The notes under the pieces: model-generated | The model's input: only the letters and a program-made list of their open reading frames with translations | The model's database searches: none | Told to the model about the DNA's origin: nothing | Position numbers and translations under genes: made by a program | Shown here: piece by piece, positions 1-7,621 of the stretch | How the letters are laid out: each line of letters begins with the position of its first letter | Numbering within the stretch: the stretch's first letter is position 1 | Assembly: GCA_022767445.1 (NCBI GenBank) | Contig: JALENJ010000043.1 | Coordinates: 1-43,441 of the forward strand | DNA length: 43,441 bases | DNA from: Erysipelotrichaceae bacterium | GTDB lineage: Bacteria; Bacillota_I; Bacilli_A; Erysipelotrichales; Erysipelotrichaceae | Direction of reading: 5' to 3'

Positions 1-52
1 ATGAAATTGAATCAAAGAAGAAACATCAAAAAGAAATTATTATAGAAGAAAT

Positions 53-87
53 AAAAAACAACCCAAACCAAATTGGAACGGGTTGTT
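53..87 (-). terminator. Terminator after the DUF885 gene
   Basis: Read on the minus strand, an 8 bp stem (AACAACCC with GGGTTGTT, 15-base loop) is followed by a run of T. It lies about 80 bases past the DUF885 stop codon and points the same way. Confidence 0.7.
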
Positions 88-166
88 GATCGATGAGAAT
101 TTTAAATATTTCCCATGTCTACTTGACTAGGGTTGTATCACTTTCACCTTCTACTCTTTATGTGAT

Positions 167-1987
167 TTATTTCTTCTTACGTGTTAATAAGATAAACAAT
201 ACGATTACAACTGCTGCACCGACTGCTCCTGCAAGTCCAATCAATCCAGGATTGGAAGTAACAGAAGATGTACTAGCACTGTTAGAACCAATATAGTTTG
301 TTAAGTCATTTTGTACAATATCAAACGGACGATCGCCATAGGTCAATAACACACGGTTGAAATCTACAACATTGAACTTATCACCATAAGCAGCCTGTGC
401 CTGATCACGGAAATCAAGATAGTAAGCCAAACCAATACCGTAAGGTACAATGGTTGCTGGTTCTTGTGTGACAGTATCAATCATCTGACTAGCGATAGAA
501 GGATTCAATCCTAGGGATTGATAATAATCACCTAGTTTCTTCTCATCCCAACCCATACCATTTACTAAGAAGTCAGCCTGTGCTGGTAAGATATAGTTCA
601 AGTTTGTATTGATACGATTCATCTCTTTGGCTTCATCATTCAAATCTGAATATGCCCAAGATACATCCTCCGCATACATTGCCCAACCTTCTGTATAACC
701 AATATTGCTTAACTGTGTACGTAGTAGTGTTGGGTTTGTATTCAAGTACCAAGTAATCTGGAATAGGTGTCCTGGGAAACCCTCGTGTGCTAATGTTGTA
801 AACATTTCATTTGTTGAGTTGACATTATCACCATTGATCTTGATAATGTTATCTTCAATGTCATCAATTGGTGGTTGCATATAATACGCAACAATACCAT
901 CATTCGCTACAGATGGATCCAGATAGTTCGCCGTAAAGGAAACCTTAGGTCCTTCAGGAAACTCCTGTAATTGATTTTGAAGAGAGGTTAGTACTTCTGT
1001 AGGATCTTTTTCCTCAAGAGTTTCCTCAAGCTTAGACTCATCAGATTTTAGATACAGTGTTGTATACTCATCTACTAACTTCTTTAACTGTGCATTTGTT
1101 AGGTCATATAATTCCTGCAAGGTTGCGGAGGAACTTGACTTATAACGCAATAAAGCTTGATAGTACTCTTTTCCATCTGGCATATCATAAAGACTTGTGG
1201 CTGTACGACTACCATAGAAAGACTGTAATTCATCAGCTAACTTTTCATATTCAGGAATATAGCTATTTAATACCAAGTCACGATTTCTTTCTTTGTAGTC
1301 TGCACGTTCTTGATCACTTAGGCCATCAAACTTATCAATATTCTGATTGAAGATTTGAATCAAAGGATTCTCATCCTTCTTTTCAACAAACTTCTCGATA
1401 CCCTCTAAAGTAGATTCAAGTGCAGAATCTGTCATGAAATATCCCTGTGAAGCCTGTGTACGAGTTACTTCAATTGCACCATCAATAAATGCAGGTACAC
1501 TCTCTAATACTGATAAATAATCATCGATATCTTCACGGCGATAGAACACAAACTCTGTAAAGTTTGTAATTAAGTTACTTTGAATACCACTATTTGGTAA
1601 GAAATAGAAGTTAAACATTGGATAATCCAATAACTTACGATTACTCTCCAGATAGTACATGTATGTATCGTAGTCATGTTGCTGTTCTTCTGTTAAAGCA
1701 TCATAGTTAAACTTCTTTAAGCCCTCAATCGATTTCTCAACATCTTCAATATCCTTCGTATTGTCTAATGTTGGAATCTCCCCAATCGTAGGTTGTGGCT
1801 TTTGAATACCATATTTTTCATAATCAATTAATGCGAAATGCAAGCTCGTATAATCACTTTCCATCATCTGTACGAACTCTTCTTTCATGAATTGATCGAA
1901 GTCTGCAGAATCATCCGCATGCACTGGTTGGTAAACAAACGCAAGTGCCAACACAACCATGCTAAGAATAAGCTTTCTTATTTTCAT
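167..1987 (-). CDS. DUF885 family secreted, membrane-anchored metallopeptidase-like protein
   Basis: A 606-residue protein of the DUF885 family, relatives of zinc peptidases whose substrate is mostly unknown. It has an N-terminal signal peptide (about residues 1-24, cleavage after VHA) and a C-terminal hydrophobic helix ending RKKK (about 577-606), so it should sit outside the cell tethered to the membrane. The diagnostic HEGFPGH motif (about residue 400), an HExxH-like zinc site, is intact, with the later YTEGWAMYAE segment that supplies the third ligand in this family. The start has an AAGGAG site 9 bases upstream. It appears to be a single-gene unit with its own terminator; the flavoprotein gene upstream also ends in a terminator. 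A role in peptide or cell-wall cleavage is inference. Confidence 0.88.
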   Translation of the reverse strand: MKIRKLILSMVVLALAFVYQPVHADDSADFDQFMKEEFVQMMESDYTSLHFALIDYEKYGIQKPQPTIGEIPTLDNTKDIEDVEKSIEGLKKFNYDALTEEQQHDYDTYMYYLESNRKLLDYPMFNFYFLPNSGIQSNLITNFTEFVFYRREDIDDYLSVLESVPAFIDGAIEVTRTQASQGYFMTDSALESTLEGIEKFVEKKDENPLIQIFNQNIDKFDGLSDQERADYKERNRDLVLNSYIPEYEKLADELQSFYGSRTATSLYDMPDGKEYYQALLRYKSSSSATLQELYDLTNAQLKKLVDEYTTLYLKSDESKLEETLEEKDPTEVLTSLQNQLQEFPEGPKVSFTANYLDPSVANDGIVAYYMQPPIDDIEDNIIKINGDNVNSTNEMFTTLAHEGFPGHLFQITWYLNTNPTLLRTQLSNIGYTEGWAMYAEDVSWAYSDLNDEAKEMNRINTNLNYILPAQADFLVNGMGWDEKKLGDYYQSLGLNPSIASQMIDTVTQEPATIVPYGIGLAYYLDFRDQAQAAYGDKFNVVDFNRVLLTYGDRPFDIVQNDLTNYIGSNSASTSSVTSNPGLIGLAGAVGAAVVIVLFILLTRKKK

Positions 1988-2056
1988 TTCTTCATTCTCC
2001 TTGAAATTAGTATAACAGAAGTATACAAAATCACGAAGTTGTATACCTAAGCATAC

Positions 2057-2081
2057 TAAAAGCCACTCAAAGAGTGGCCTT
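2057..2081 (-). terminator. Terminator after the first flavoprotein gene
   Basis: A 7 bp GC-rich stem (GCCACTC/GAGTGGC) with a 4-base loop is followed on the minus strand by TTTTAG. It lies 14 bases past the flavoprotein stop and separates that gene from the DUF885 gene. Confidence 0.75.
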
Positions 2082-2094
2082 CAAACATCACTTA

Positions 2095-4077
2095 CTACTT
2101 TGTATCAGCTAATAATGTATCAGCAGATAACTTACCAAATACAACAGTATCTACTACTGCATTACCGCCTAATCTATTTGCACCGTGGATACCACCAGTG
2201 ATTTCACCAGCCGCATATAGGCCCATAATTGGTTGACCCATTTCATCTAATACACGGGATTCAGTATCGATTGTAACACCACCCATTGTATGGTGAATGC
2301 AAGCCTGACGAGGTGTAGCTACCCATGGACCATTCTCTAACTTAGAAGAGAATAAAGTACGTCCAAATTCATCCGTTCCAATATCAACACTCTGATTGAA
2401 TGTATCAACAGTAGCCTGTAAGTCTTCGATATTCATCTCTAGCTTTTCAGCTAACTCTTCAAGAGTATCAGCGTAATAGATATATTCATTTTCAACGAGA
2501 TAATCAAATGTAAATCCATCTGCACTACGCCATGAAGGATCCTTGATATCCTTATATCCAGCACCATCGCCACTCTCTAAAAAGTAGAACATCTGATCAG
2601 GTTGTCCAAGAACACCTAAGCAAATCTCATCACGGCGACCATCCTCACGTACAAAGCGCTTACCTTCTTTATTGATGAAGATAACCTGGTCTGTACCATT
2701 TACACAACGTGGAGGATATTTTGTTAGTTGTCCATCTTTTACATTGCCAAGATATAACAACTGTAACTCATCCATATCTGTTAGTGATGCTCCAACATTC
2801 TTCGCCATTGTAATTCCATCTCCTTGAGAAGATGATTCACGGTTTGTAGTCGCAATCTTGGATAGATCTGGCCACTTACCAGTTGTGTTGTATTCTTGCA
2901 CCATCTTAGGATTTGCACTAAATCCACCTGTCGCAAGAACTACACCATCCTTGGCAGTGACTGTAAACTCTTTGCCTGTATGATTATCAGTTGCTTTTAC
3001 TGCTGTTACCTTATCACCATCTTTAACGAGTTCAGTTGCAGTTGCTTCATTGATGAGTGTAATCTTATCGCTATACTGTTCAATTTGATCAGCGTATACA
3101 GAGATAAAACCAGTACCCATGTTCATCTTAGATGTATGTGTACGTTGCCATAGAGATCCAGCACCCTGAGATACCGCATCTTTGAATTGCATACCTAATT
3201 GTTCAATCCATTCATATCCAGCATAGGATTGATAACATAGTACTTTTACTAAGTCTAAGCTACCAACCTTATCACCATTGATCCAAGTCTGTAATGCATA
3301 CCACTCCTTGGAATCAAATAAGTCAGTTCTTCCAGCTGCTTTGTAAGCATCCCATTGTGCTTGAACTTCCGCAAGTAATGCCGCATGTTCATCACTAACA
3401 GGTGTTTCAGCCAATGCCTTTTCGATGGTTGATTTCACCGCATCACTCATTTCAACCTTCGATTGCATAACCTCATCTGGTGCATTATAGATGGCACCAC
3501 ATACAAGCGTATCACCACCAACTTCACCTGCTTTTTCAATAATTGTAACAGTCTTACCATTGGCAGCTAATTCTACAGCACTCGCAAGACCTGCTCCGCC
3601 ACCGCCAACTACTACAACATCCGCTTCCCCATCTTGGCGGCCTTCATACTCTACTTCTTTATCAAAGGCATCTGCACTACCACCAGCCTGCTCAATCACA
3701 TCCTTCACTGCACGCTTAATCGCAGCAGATGTAATTGTCGCACCAGTCACATTATCAACCTTCAAACTTTGGTGTTTCACAATCTCCTCAGGAATTAAAT
3801 CAACAGGAGATACACCACCAGTGGTAACGACCTTTCCATCCTTGTCCATTAACTGACCACCAATACCAGGAGTCTCTGCATTGGATGTTACTTTAATAGA
3901 CTTAATTTCTGTTTCACTTACTTCTACTTCAACTACTACTTTGTCGTTCATTCCAACTGCGCTGGCAGTATATGTGCCAGCCTTCATCTTGGAAGCTGTT
4001 GTGTTGGCAGCGTTGTTGCAGCCTAATAAAGACGTTGCTAAGACAGCGCTAACCAGTGAAATACTCCACTTCTTCAT
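2095..4077 (-). CDS. Lipoprotein FMN-binding/FAD flavoprotein reductase (fumarate/urocanate reductase family)
   Basis: A 660-residue exported flavoprotein. The N-terminus is a lipobox signal (SLLGC, Cys about 20), so it is probably lipid-anchored outside the membrane. Next comes an FMN-binding domain (about 33-130) with the VTGATITS motif, whose Thr takes covalent FMN in this family, then a FAD-dependent reductase domain starting at GGGGAGLASA (about 158). Residues of the fumarate reductase type active site are visible: the REDGRRD segment with its Arg, the HHTMGG segment, and NRLGGNA near the C-terminus. Enzymes with this layout reduce an activated C=C bond (fumarate, urocanate, cinnamates) as external electron acceptors; the actual substrate cannot be read here. 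A MarR gene lies just upstream on the same strand, separated by a terminator, and may control it. Confidence 0.9.
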   Translation of the reverse strand: MKKWSISLVSAVLATSLLGCNNAANTTASKMKAGTYTASAVGMNDKVVVEVEVSETEIKSIKVTSNAETPGIGGQLMDKDGKVVTTGGVSPVDLIPEEIVKHQSLKVDNVTGATITSAAIKRAVKDVIEQAGGSADAFDKEVEYEGRQDGEADVVVVGGGGAGLASAVELAANGKTVTIIEKAGEVGGDTLVCGAIYNAPDEVMQSKVEMSDAVKSTIEKALAETPVSDEHAALLAEVQAQWDAYKAAGRTDLFDSKEWYALQTWINGDKVGSLDLVKVLCYQSYAGYEWIEQLGMQFKDAVSQGAGSLWQRTHTSKMNMGTGFISVYADQIEQYSDKITLINEATATELVKDGDKVTAVKATDNHTGKEFTVTAKDGVVLATGGFSANPKMVQEYNTTGKWPDLSKIATTNRESSSQGDGITMAKNVGASLTDMDELQLLYLGNVKDGQLTKYPPRCVNGTDQVIFINKEGKRFVREDGRRDEICLGVLGQPDQMFYFLESGDGAGYKDIKDPSWRSADGFTFDYLVENEYIYYADTLEELAEKLEMNIEDLQATVDTFNQSVDIGTDEFGRTLFSSKLENGPWVATPRQACIHHTMGGVTIDTESRVLDEMGQPIMGLYAAGEITGGIHGANRLGGNAVVDTVVFGKLSADTLLADTK

Positions 4078-4175
4078 TATCTTTATCCTCCGATGTTATA
4101 TTCATAATAGTTCAAAAATTCACAAAATACTAGTACCATTTTCACTTTAATAAATTCTTTAAAATTACAAATATA

Positions 4176-4220
4176 ACAAAAACCCTGTAACCAGCTATAC
4201 CAACATCCAATTACAGGGTT
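4176..4220 (-). terminator. Terminator between marR and the flavoprotein gene
   Basis: On the minus strand a perfect 10 bp stem (AACCCTGTAA/TTACAGGGTT, 20-base loop) is followed by TTTTTG. It begins 9 bases after the MarR stop. The flavoprotein must therefore have its own promoter in the roughly 100 bases beyond, or depend on read-through. Confidence 0.75.
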
Positions 4221-4229
4221 ATCGTCATG

Positions 4230-4613
4230 TTAGAGTGTTTCGATCTTCACCTTGCAGTTACGTTCTTTATCAACCTGTGGTTCACGGTTGCTAAACTCCG
4301 TACAGACATCTTCAACACATCTTCTTCCTAGGTCAGTCATCTTGACCATCTTAGAAAAGTGCTTCTGTGAATAGCGAATTTCAACCAGGCCAGCCTCTAG
4401 CAATTTAGATAGATAACGAGATACGATTGCCTTATCTACATCTACATTTCTCTCGATTTCTTTATTACGTGTGCCCTCATCTTTTTCGACACCAAATAAG
4501 ACTTTCATGCTTGTGAAGTCCACACCATAACGTTTGCCAATATTACGCATGCATGTTTCAAAATTAACAACGTAACAATTGAGCCTCCTATAGTAGCTTA
4601 CATAATCTTTCAT
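4230..4613 (-). CDS. MarR-family transcriptional regulator
   Basis: A 127-residue winged-helix protein of MarR type: an N-terminal dimerisation helix, a helix-turn-helix at about residues 50-75 (NKEIERNVDVDKAIVSRYLS), a wing (about 80-92) and the MTDLGRR turn that precedes the last dimer helix. It is slightly short for the family (about 140). An AGAAGGG ribosome site precedes the ATG. It is the gene immediately upstream of the flavin reductase, so its likely target is that gene or its own promoter; this is inference. The pairing of a MarR gene with an FMN-binding flavoreductase recurs at the other end of the window. Confidence 0.85.
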   Translation of the reverse strand: MKDYVSYYRRLNCYVVNFETCMRNIGKRYGVDFTSMKVLFGVEKDEGTRNKEIERNVDVDKAIVSRYLSKLLEAGLVEIRYSQKHFSKMVKMTDLGRRCVEDVCTEFSNREPQVDKERNCKVKIETL

Positions 4614-4702
4614 AATTTGATACCCTTCTTTCTTATTTTTGAAAACACTATATACGATGCAATGATTTTGTATGAAACTTGTAGTTAATCGAGAGACTTG
4701 GC

Positions 4703-4909
4703 TTATACATCACTATCTTTTATCATCAGCCTTTTCTTTAAGATAATACTAATCCCAATTGTTGTTGCAATCAACAGGCATAAGCAAATTTTAATTTTTG
4801 TATCATCATTTGTTTTTGGAGTATTCATATTTCCATCGTCTTTTGTTGCATATATAAACTTTAGTAGATTTAAATCAATTAAATCTACTGTAAGTATAAA
4901 AACTCCTGA
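4703..4909 (-). pseudogene. Remnant of a cell-wall-anchor (LPXTG-like) C-terminal tail
   Basis: The 350-base stretch between the MarR gene and the SARP pseudogene holds an open minus-strand segment of 68 codons with no start. Its end has the layout of a sortase signal: a PKTND motif (NTPKTNDD, canonical LPxTG lacking the Leu), about 20 hydrophobic residues (ICLCLLIATTIGISIIL), then KKR and a short tail to TAA. Just upstream the frame is closed by TGA at 4910-4912, and I see no coding continuation, so this looks like the last scrap of a deleted surface-protein gene. A chance ORF in AT-rich DNA is the alternative. A longer plus-strand ORF over the same bases has no such features. Confidence 0.4.
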
Positions 4910-4970
4910 TCACAACTTAGTCACAAGGAATACTCTCTTAGAATATTCAACATCAAAAAAGGATAGTTAC

Positions 4971-6137
4971 CTATCCAATTTCTGTATCTTCCCACTGTAG
5001 TTTGAAATAATGAAAATCTAGTAGATGATTTTCTTTGCAATGATCGATTAGTCTGTCTTTGTAGATACTAGCATCTTCTCTTTTACAAGATACCAACAAA
5101 ATCAAATATTGATTTTCACTGTATCTTGTAATCGCATCACTAGAGCGAGTAGTAAGTAGTAGTTTCTTCTCAATTTGTTTCATGATAAAACTGAGTTGCT
5201 GTTGAGGATTACTATGCAATTGATTCGATACATGTATCGTTGCCAGTAGTAATGTTGCTTTCTTATGTGTACGCAATATCTGTTCTCGTACAAGCTTGTA
5301 TATCTTTACAAAAGCAGCCAGTGAATACATCATGCCATGATAACTCGCTTCTTTATTTAATATACGCATCACTTTACTCATATCACTTGGCAGTAATGCA
5401 TTTCCACTTTTTAGTTGTATCCCTAAATAACGGAATGCATCAGATGCGTTTGTTTCATCATCTTTGTAAATGCGATGGATCGCCTCTTGGTATGTCGTAC
5501 TTGCTTGCGATAATAGATTCTCTCTCATGCATGCATATACAAACCAATAATAAGATATCTCTTCCATCGCATTTACATAAATACCCTGTTTCGCGATATG
5601 CTCTATATTTTGATACTCACCATGATCATCATAGATCTTACATAACTTATCCAATACATCAAAATATAGATTCTCATAATATACACGTGTTGTAATAATC
5701 AAATGATGACCAGTGATACCCTCCAAGAAACAACCACGATACATCTTGAGTAAAGATTCGTATGTTTCTTTTTGTTTATCGGATTGGGTTAATAGATAAT
5801 CAAACTAGCTTGTGTCTAACACTACATTGAGTTGTGGATTTAATACATACCCATTGTGTCTTGTTAACCAAAATGAGGTATTTGGCCAATATGTTTTTAG
5901 TAGCTTACGCAAGCGATACATTAAGTTCTTGATGGTATTTTTAGGATTAGCTAAATCTTCACCCATCCATAATACATCATCTAAACGTTGGCTTTTTACC
6001 ACATCCTTATAGTTGTACAACAAGTACGTTAGATACTTGGTTAGAATGTCTGAGTGAATATCGCTTTGTGATAAGGTGATGCCTTGGTAACACATCTTAA
6101 ATTCACCAAACAAAAACACTTCAATTGTATTATCCAT
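4971..6137 (-). pseudogene. SARP/BTAD-type transcriptional regulator interrupted by an in-frame TAG
   Basis: Two ORFs in the same frame join through one TAG codon (5805-5807). The first part (6137-5805, 110 codons) is an OmpR-like winged helix of the SARP type (MDNTIEVFLFGEFKMCYQG; then a DVLW segment and the NTIKNLMYRLRKLLK recognition region). After the stop, FDYLL... continues into an all-helical bacterial transcriptional activator (BTAD/TPR-like) domain to 4971. Without the stop the protein would be 388 residues, a normal length for small SARP-like regulators. The stop falls between the two domains, so a free DNA-binding domain could still be made. The ATG at 5744 has no clear ribosome site. 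It lies 19 bases after the GGDEF gene, which is also broken, suggesting a regulatory pair lost together. Confidence 0.8.
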
Positions 6138-6156
6138 GAACTTTCTCCAGTTCTAA

Positions 6157-7193
6157 TTATTTCTTATTTTCATACATCATCTGATCCGCTTGTATAATCG
6201 CATCGTGTAGTTGTCCTTGGCTTTTATGATGAATCTGATAGCCAAAGGACACAGAATACCAAAGACTTTCTAATATATGACAAATCTTTGAAATTGCGTT
6301 TTCTACTTGGCTAATTCCTGCATTTTGCCAAAGTACAACAAATTCATCTCCACCAAGACGATAGATCATCGCAGAGATTGGTAAGTGCTTCTGTAGTACA
6401 CTACCAACCATCTTTAAAGCGATATCTCCTGCAGGATGTCCATATGTATCATTGATCTCTTTCAAGCGATTAACATCTGCTACAATCACTGCCACATGTT
6501 CCTTTCTTTCAAATCGCTTGATATCAATGTCATAACAGTTACGATTCAACATTCCCGTCAATGAATCAACCTTATACTGTAGGGAATGTAAATACATATA
6601 ATAGAAAATCAAAGACACTGGCATCACCAACAAATACAAGTCTTGATATACAGGTTGCAAACCTAAGAATAAAGCCAAGACAATCAGTAGGATAAGGAGA
6701 ACAAAAATCACAACCTCCATCGTTCGTTGTCGAGAGTGTAAACGAATCGAAAAAGCAAGTGTCATCAAAAGATATACAAGATTGATAAAGAATGGATAGA
6801 AATATAGACTACCACGCATGAACACATTCATTTAATTAAATCGAAATATCACTGGATAATAGATACTGATTAAGCAGAGTAATACATTACTCGCTAGTGG
6901 AATTACAAATAGATAATCATGCTGGAATGTCTTACGGCGAACAATGAGATATACGATGTACGTAATCATATTCTTAACGATATATCCGGCAGCGCTCAAT
7001 ACTCTACGAGTCATTGTAGGATACGGTAATGTAGCATAAGATTGTTCATATGCCTAATTGGAAGCAGTGCTAGTATCAAGATAATCGCAATCACAAACTT
7101 ACGATCAACCGTATGATCTTCATATGGATTGGCAATGATAAACAACAGTAGTAATGTACACGCAAGCAGCGTAAAAATTGTAAATAAACTCAT
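6157..7193 (-). pseudogene. Membrane-bound GGDEF (diguanylate cyclase) protein broken by a frameshift and an in-frame TAA
   Basis: Three pieces make one GGDEF protein. The likely start is ATG 7193 (MSLFTIFTLLACTLL), preceded by AAAGGAAA. The first frame runs to NNLM and is then lost around 7026-7045; the next frame picks up with PYPTMTRRVLSAAGY and runs to FRFN, where TAA (6832-6834) interrupts it in frame before MNVFMRGSLYF. The N-terminal half holds about six membrane helices; the C-terminal GGDEF domain (RLGGDEF at 6320-6345, plus DSLTGMLNRN and DVNRLKEINDTYGH) is intact and ends ENKK. No inhibitory RxxD site is evident. If translated from 6831 the cytoplasmic domain alone, with about three helices, could still form. 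It would have made cyclic di-GMP at the membrane. A group II intron derivative sits directly upstream. Confidence 0.82.
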
Positions 7194-7274
7194 GATATTT
7201 CCTTTAATATCGTGATTGTAAATTGCCCCAAACACTTTGTAAACAAATAATTGCTTGATAGTTGCCATAAGCAA

Positions 7275-7585
7275 TCGAGTAGGAGGAAGTTTTAAAGAGT
7301 TTTAAAACTTCCGACCTCTCACACCACCGTACGTACCGTTCGGTATACGGCGGTTCAAAACTTAATAACTATGCACTTGTTGGTAGTGGTCTGTTAGTGA
7401 TAACAGACCTTTTAATTTTAGAATCTTCGCACTGATGAGTGATCCTCGGGCCAGCAATTTGCCTAATTCTTCCTTCAGATTCCACCTCACGATGGATACC
7501 CTTGAATTCGGCTAAACCTTAGGGACTACATCCCTTGGTTAGTAGTACCTTTCAACCTCTAAGATATATGCCATGTCTGGCACAC
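7275..7585 (-). mobile_element. Miniature/deleted group IIC intron
   Basis: On the minus strand this 311-base segment begins GTGTGCC (group II 5' consensus GUGYG) and ends in CCTACTCGAT. It carries a domain V hairpin at 7323-7354 (arms ACCGCCGTATACC and GGTACGTACGGTGGT around GAAC), then GTGAGAGG and a domain VI stem at 7285-7312 (GGAAGTTTTAAA arms) with an unpaired A near the 3' end. The 5' part retains domain I sequence (GGTGGAATCTGAAGGAAG). From memory, domain V and the 5' end closely match the Oceanobacillus group IIC intron. Known ORF-less group II introns are larger and coding ones reach 2 kb; here no maturase ORF exists and much of domains I-IV is missing. The exact 3' end may be off by one base. 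Confidence 0.85.
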
Positions 7586-7614
7586 AAAAAAGAATACTGA
7601 ATTCAGTATTCTTT
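7586..7614 (-). terminator. secA terminator (intron target)
   Basis: A perfect palindrome (AAGAATACTG / CAGTATTCTT around AATT) followed by a T-run on the minus strand starts about 8 bases past the secA stop. The group IIC intron begins at the very next base after the T-run, which is the classical insertion site of class C introns. Confidence 0.88.
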
Positions 7615-7621
7615 CATAAAC

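Noticed and set aside
3-89. Plus-strand open stretch of 28 codons at the window start ending in TGA (IESKKKHQKEIIIEEIKN)
   Set aside because: It could be the tail of an incoming gene, but its end lies inside the minus-strand terminator hairpin and the lysine/isoleucine-rich pattern is what AT-rich DNA gives by chance. Not callable without the sequence to the left.
4698-5000. 100-codon plus-strand ORF
   Set aside because: Hydrophobic but without ribosome site or motif, partly over the 3' end of the SARP pseudogene, and antisense to a better supported sorting-signal remnant.
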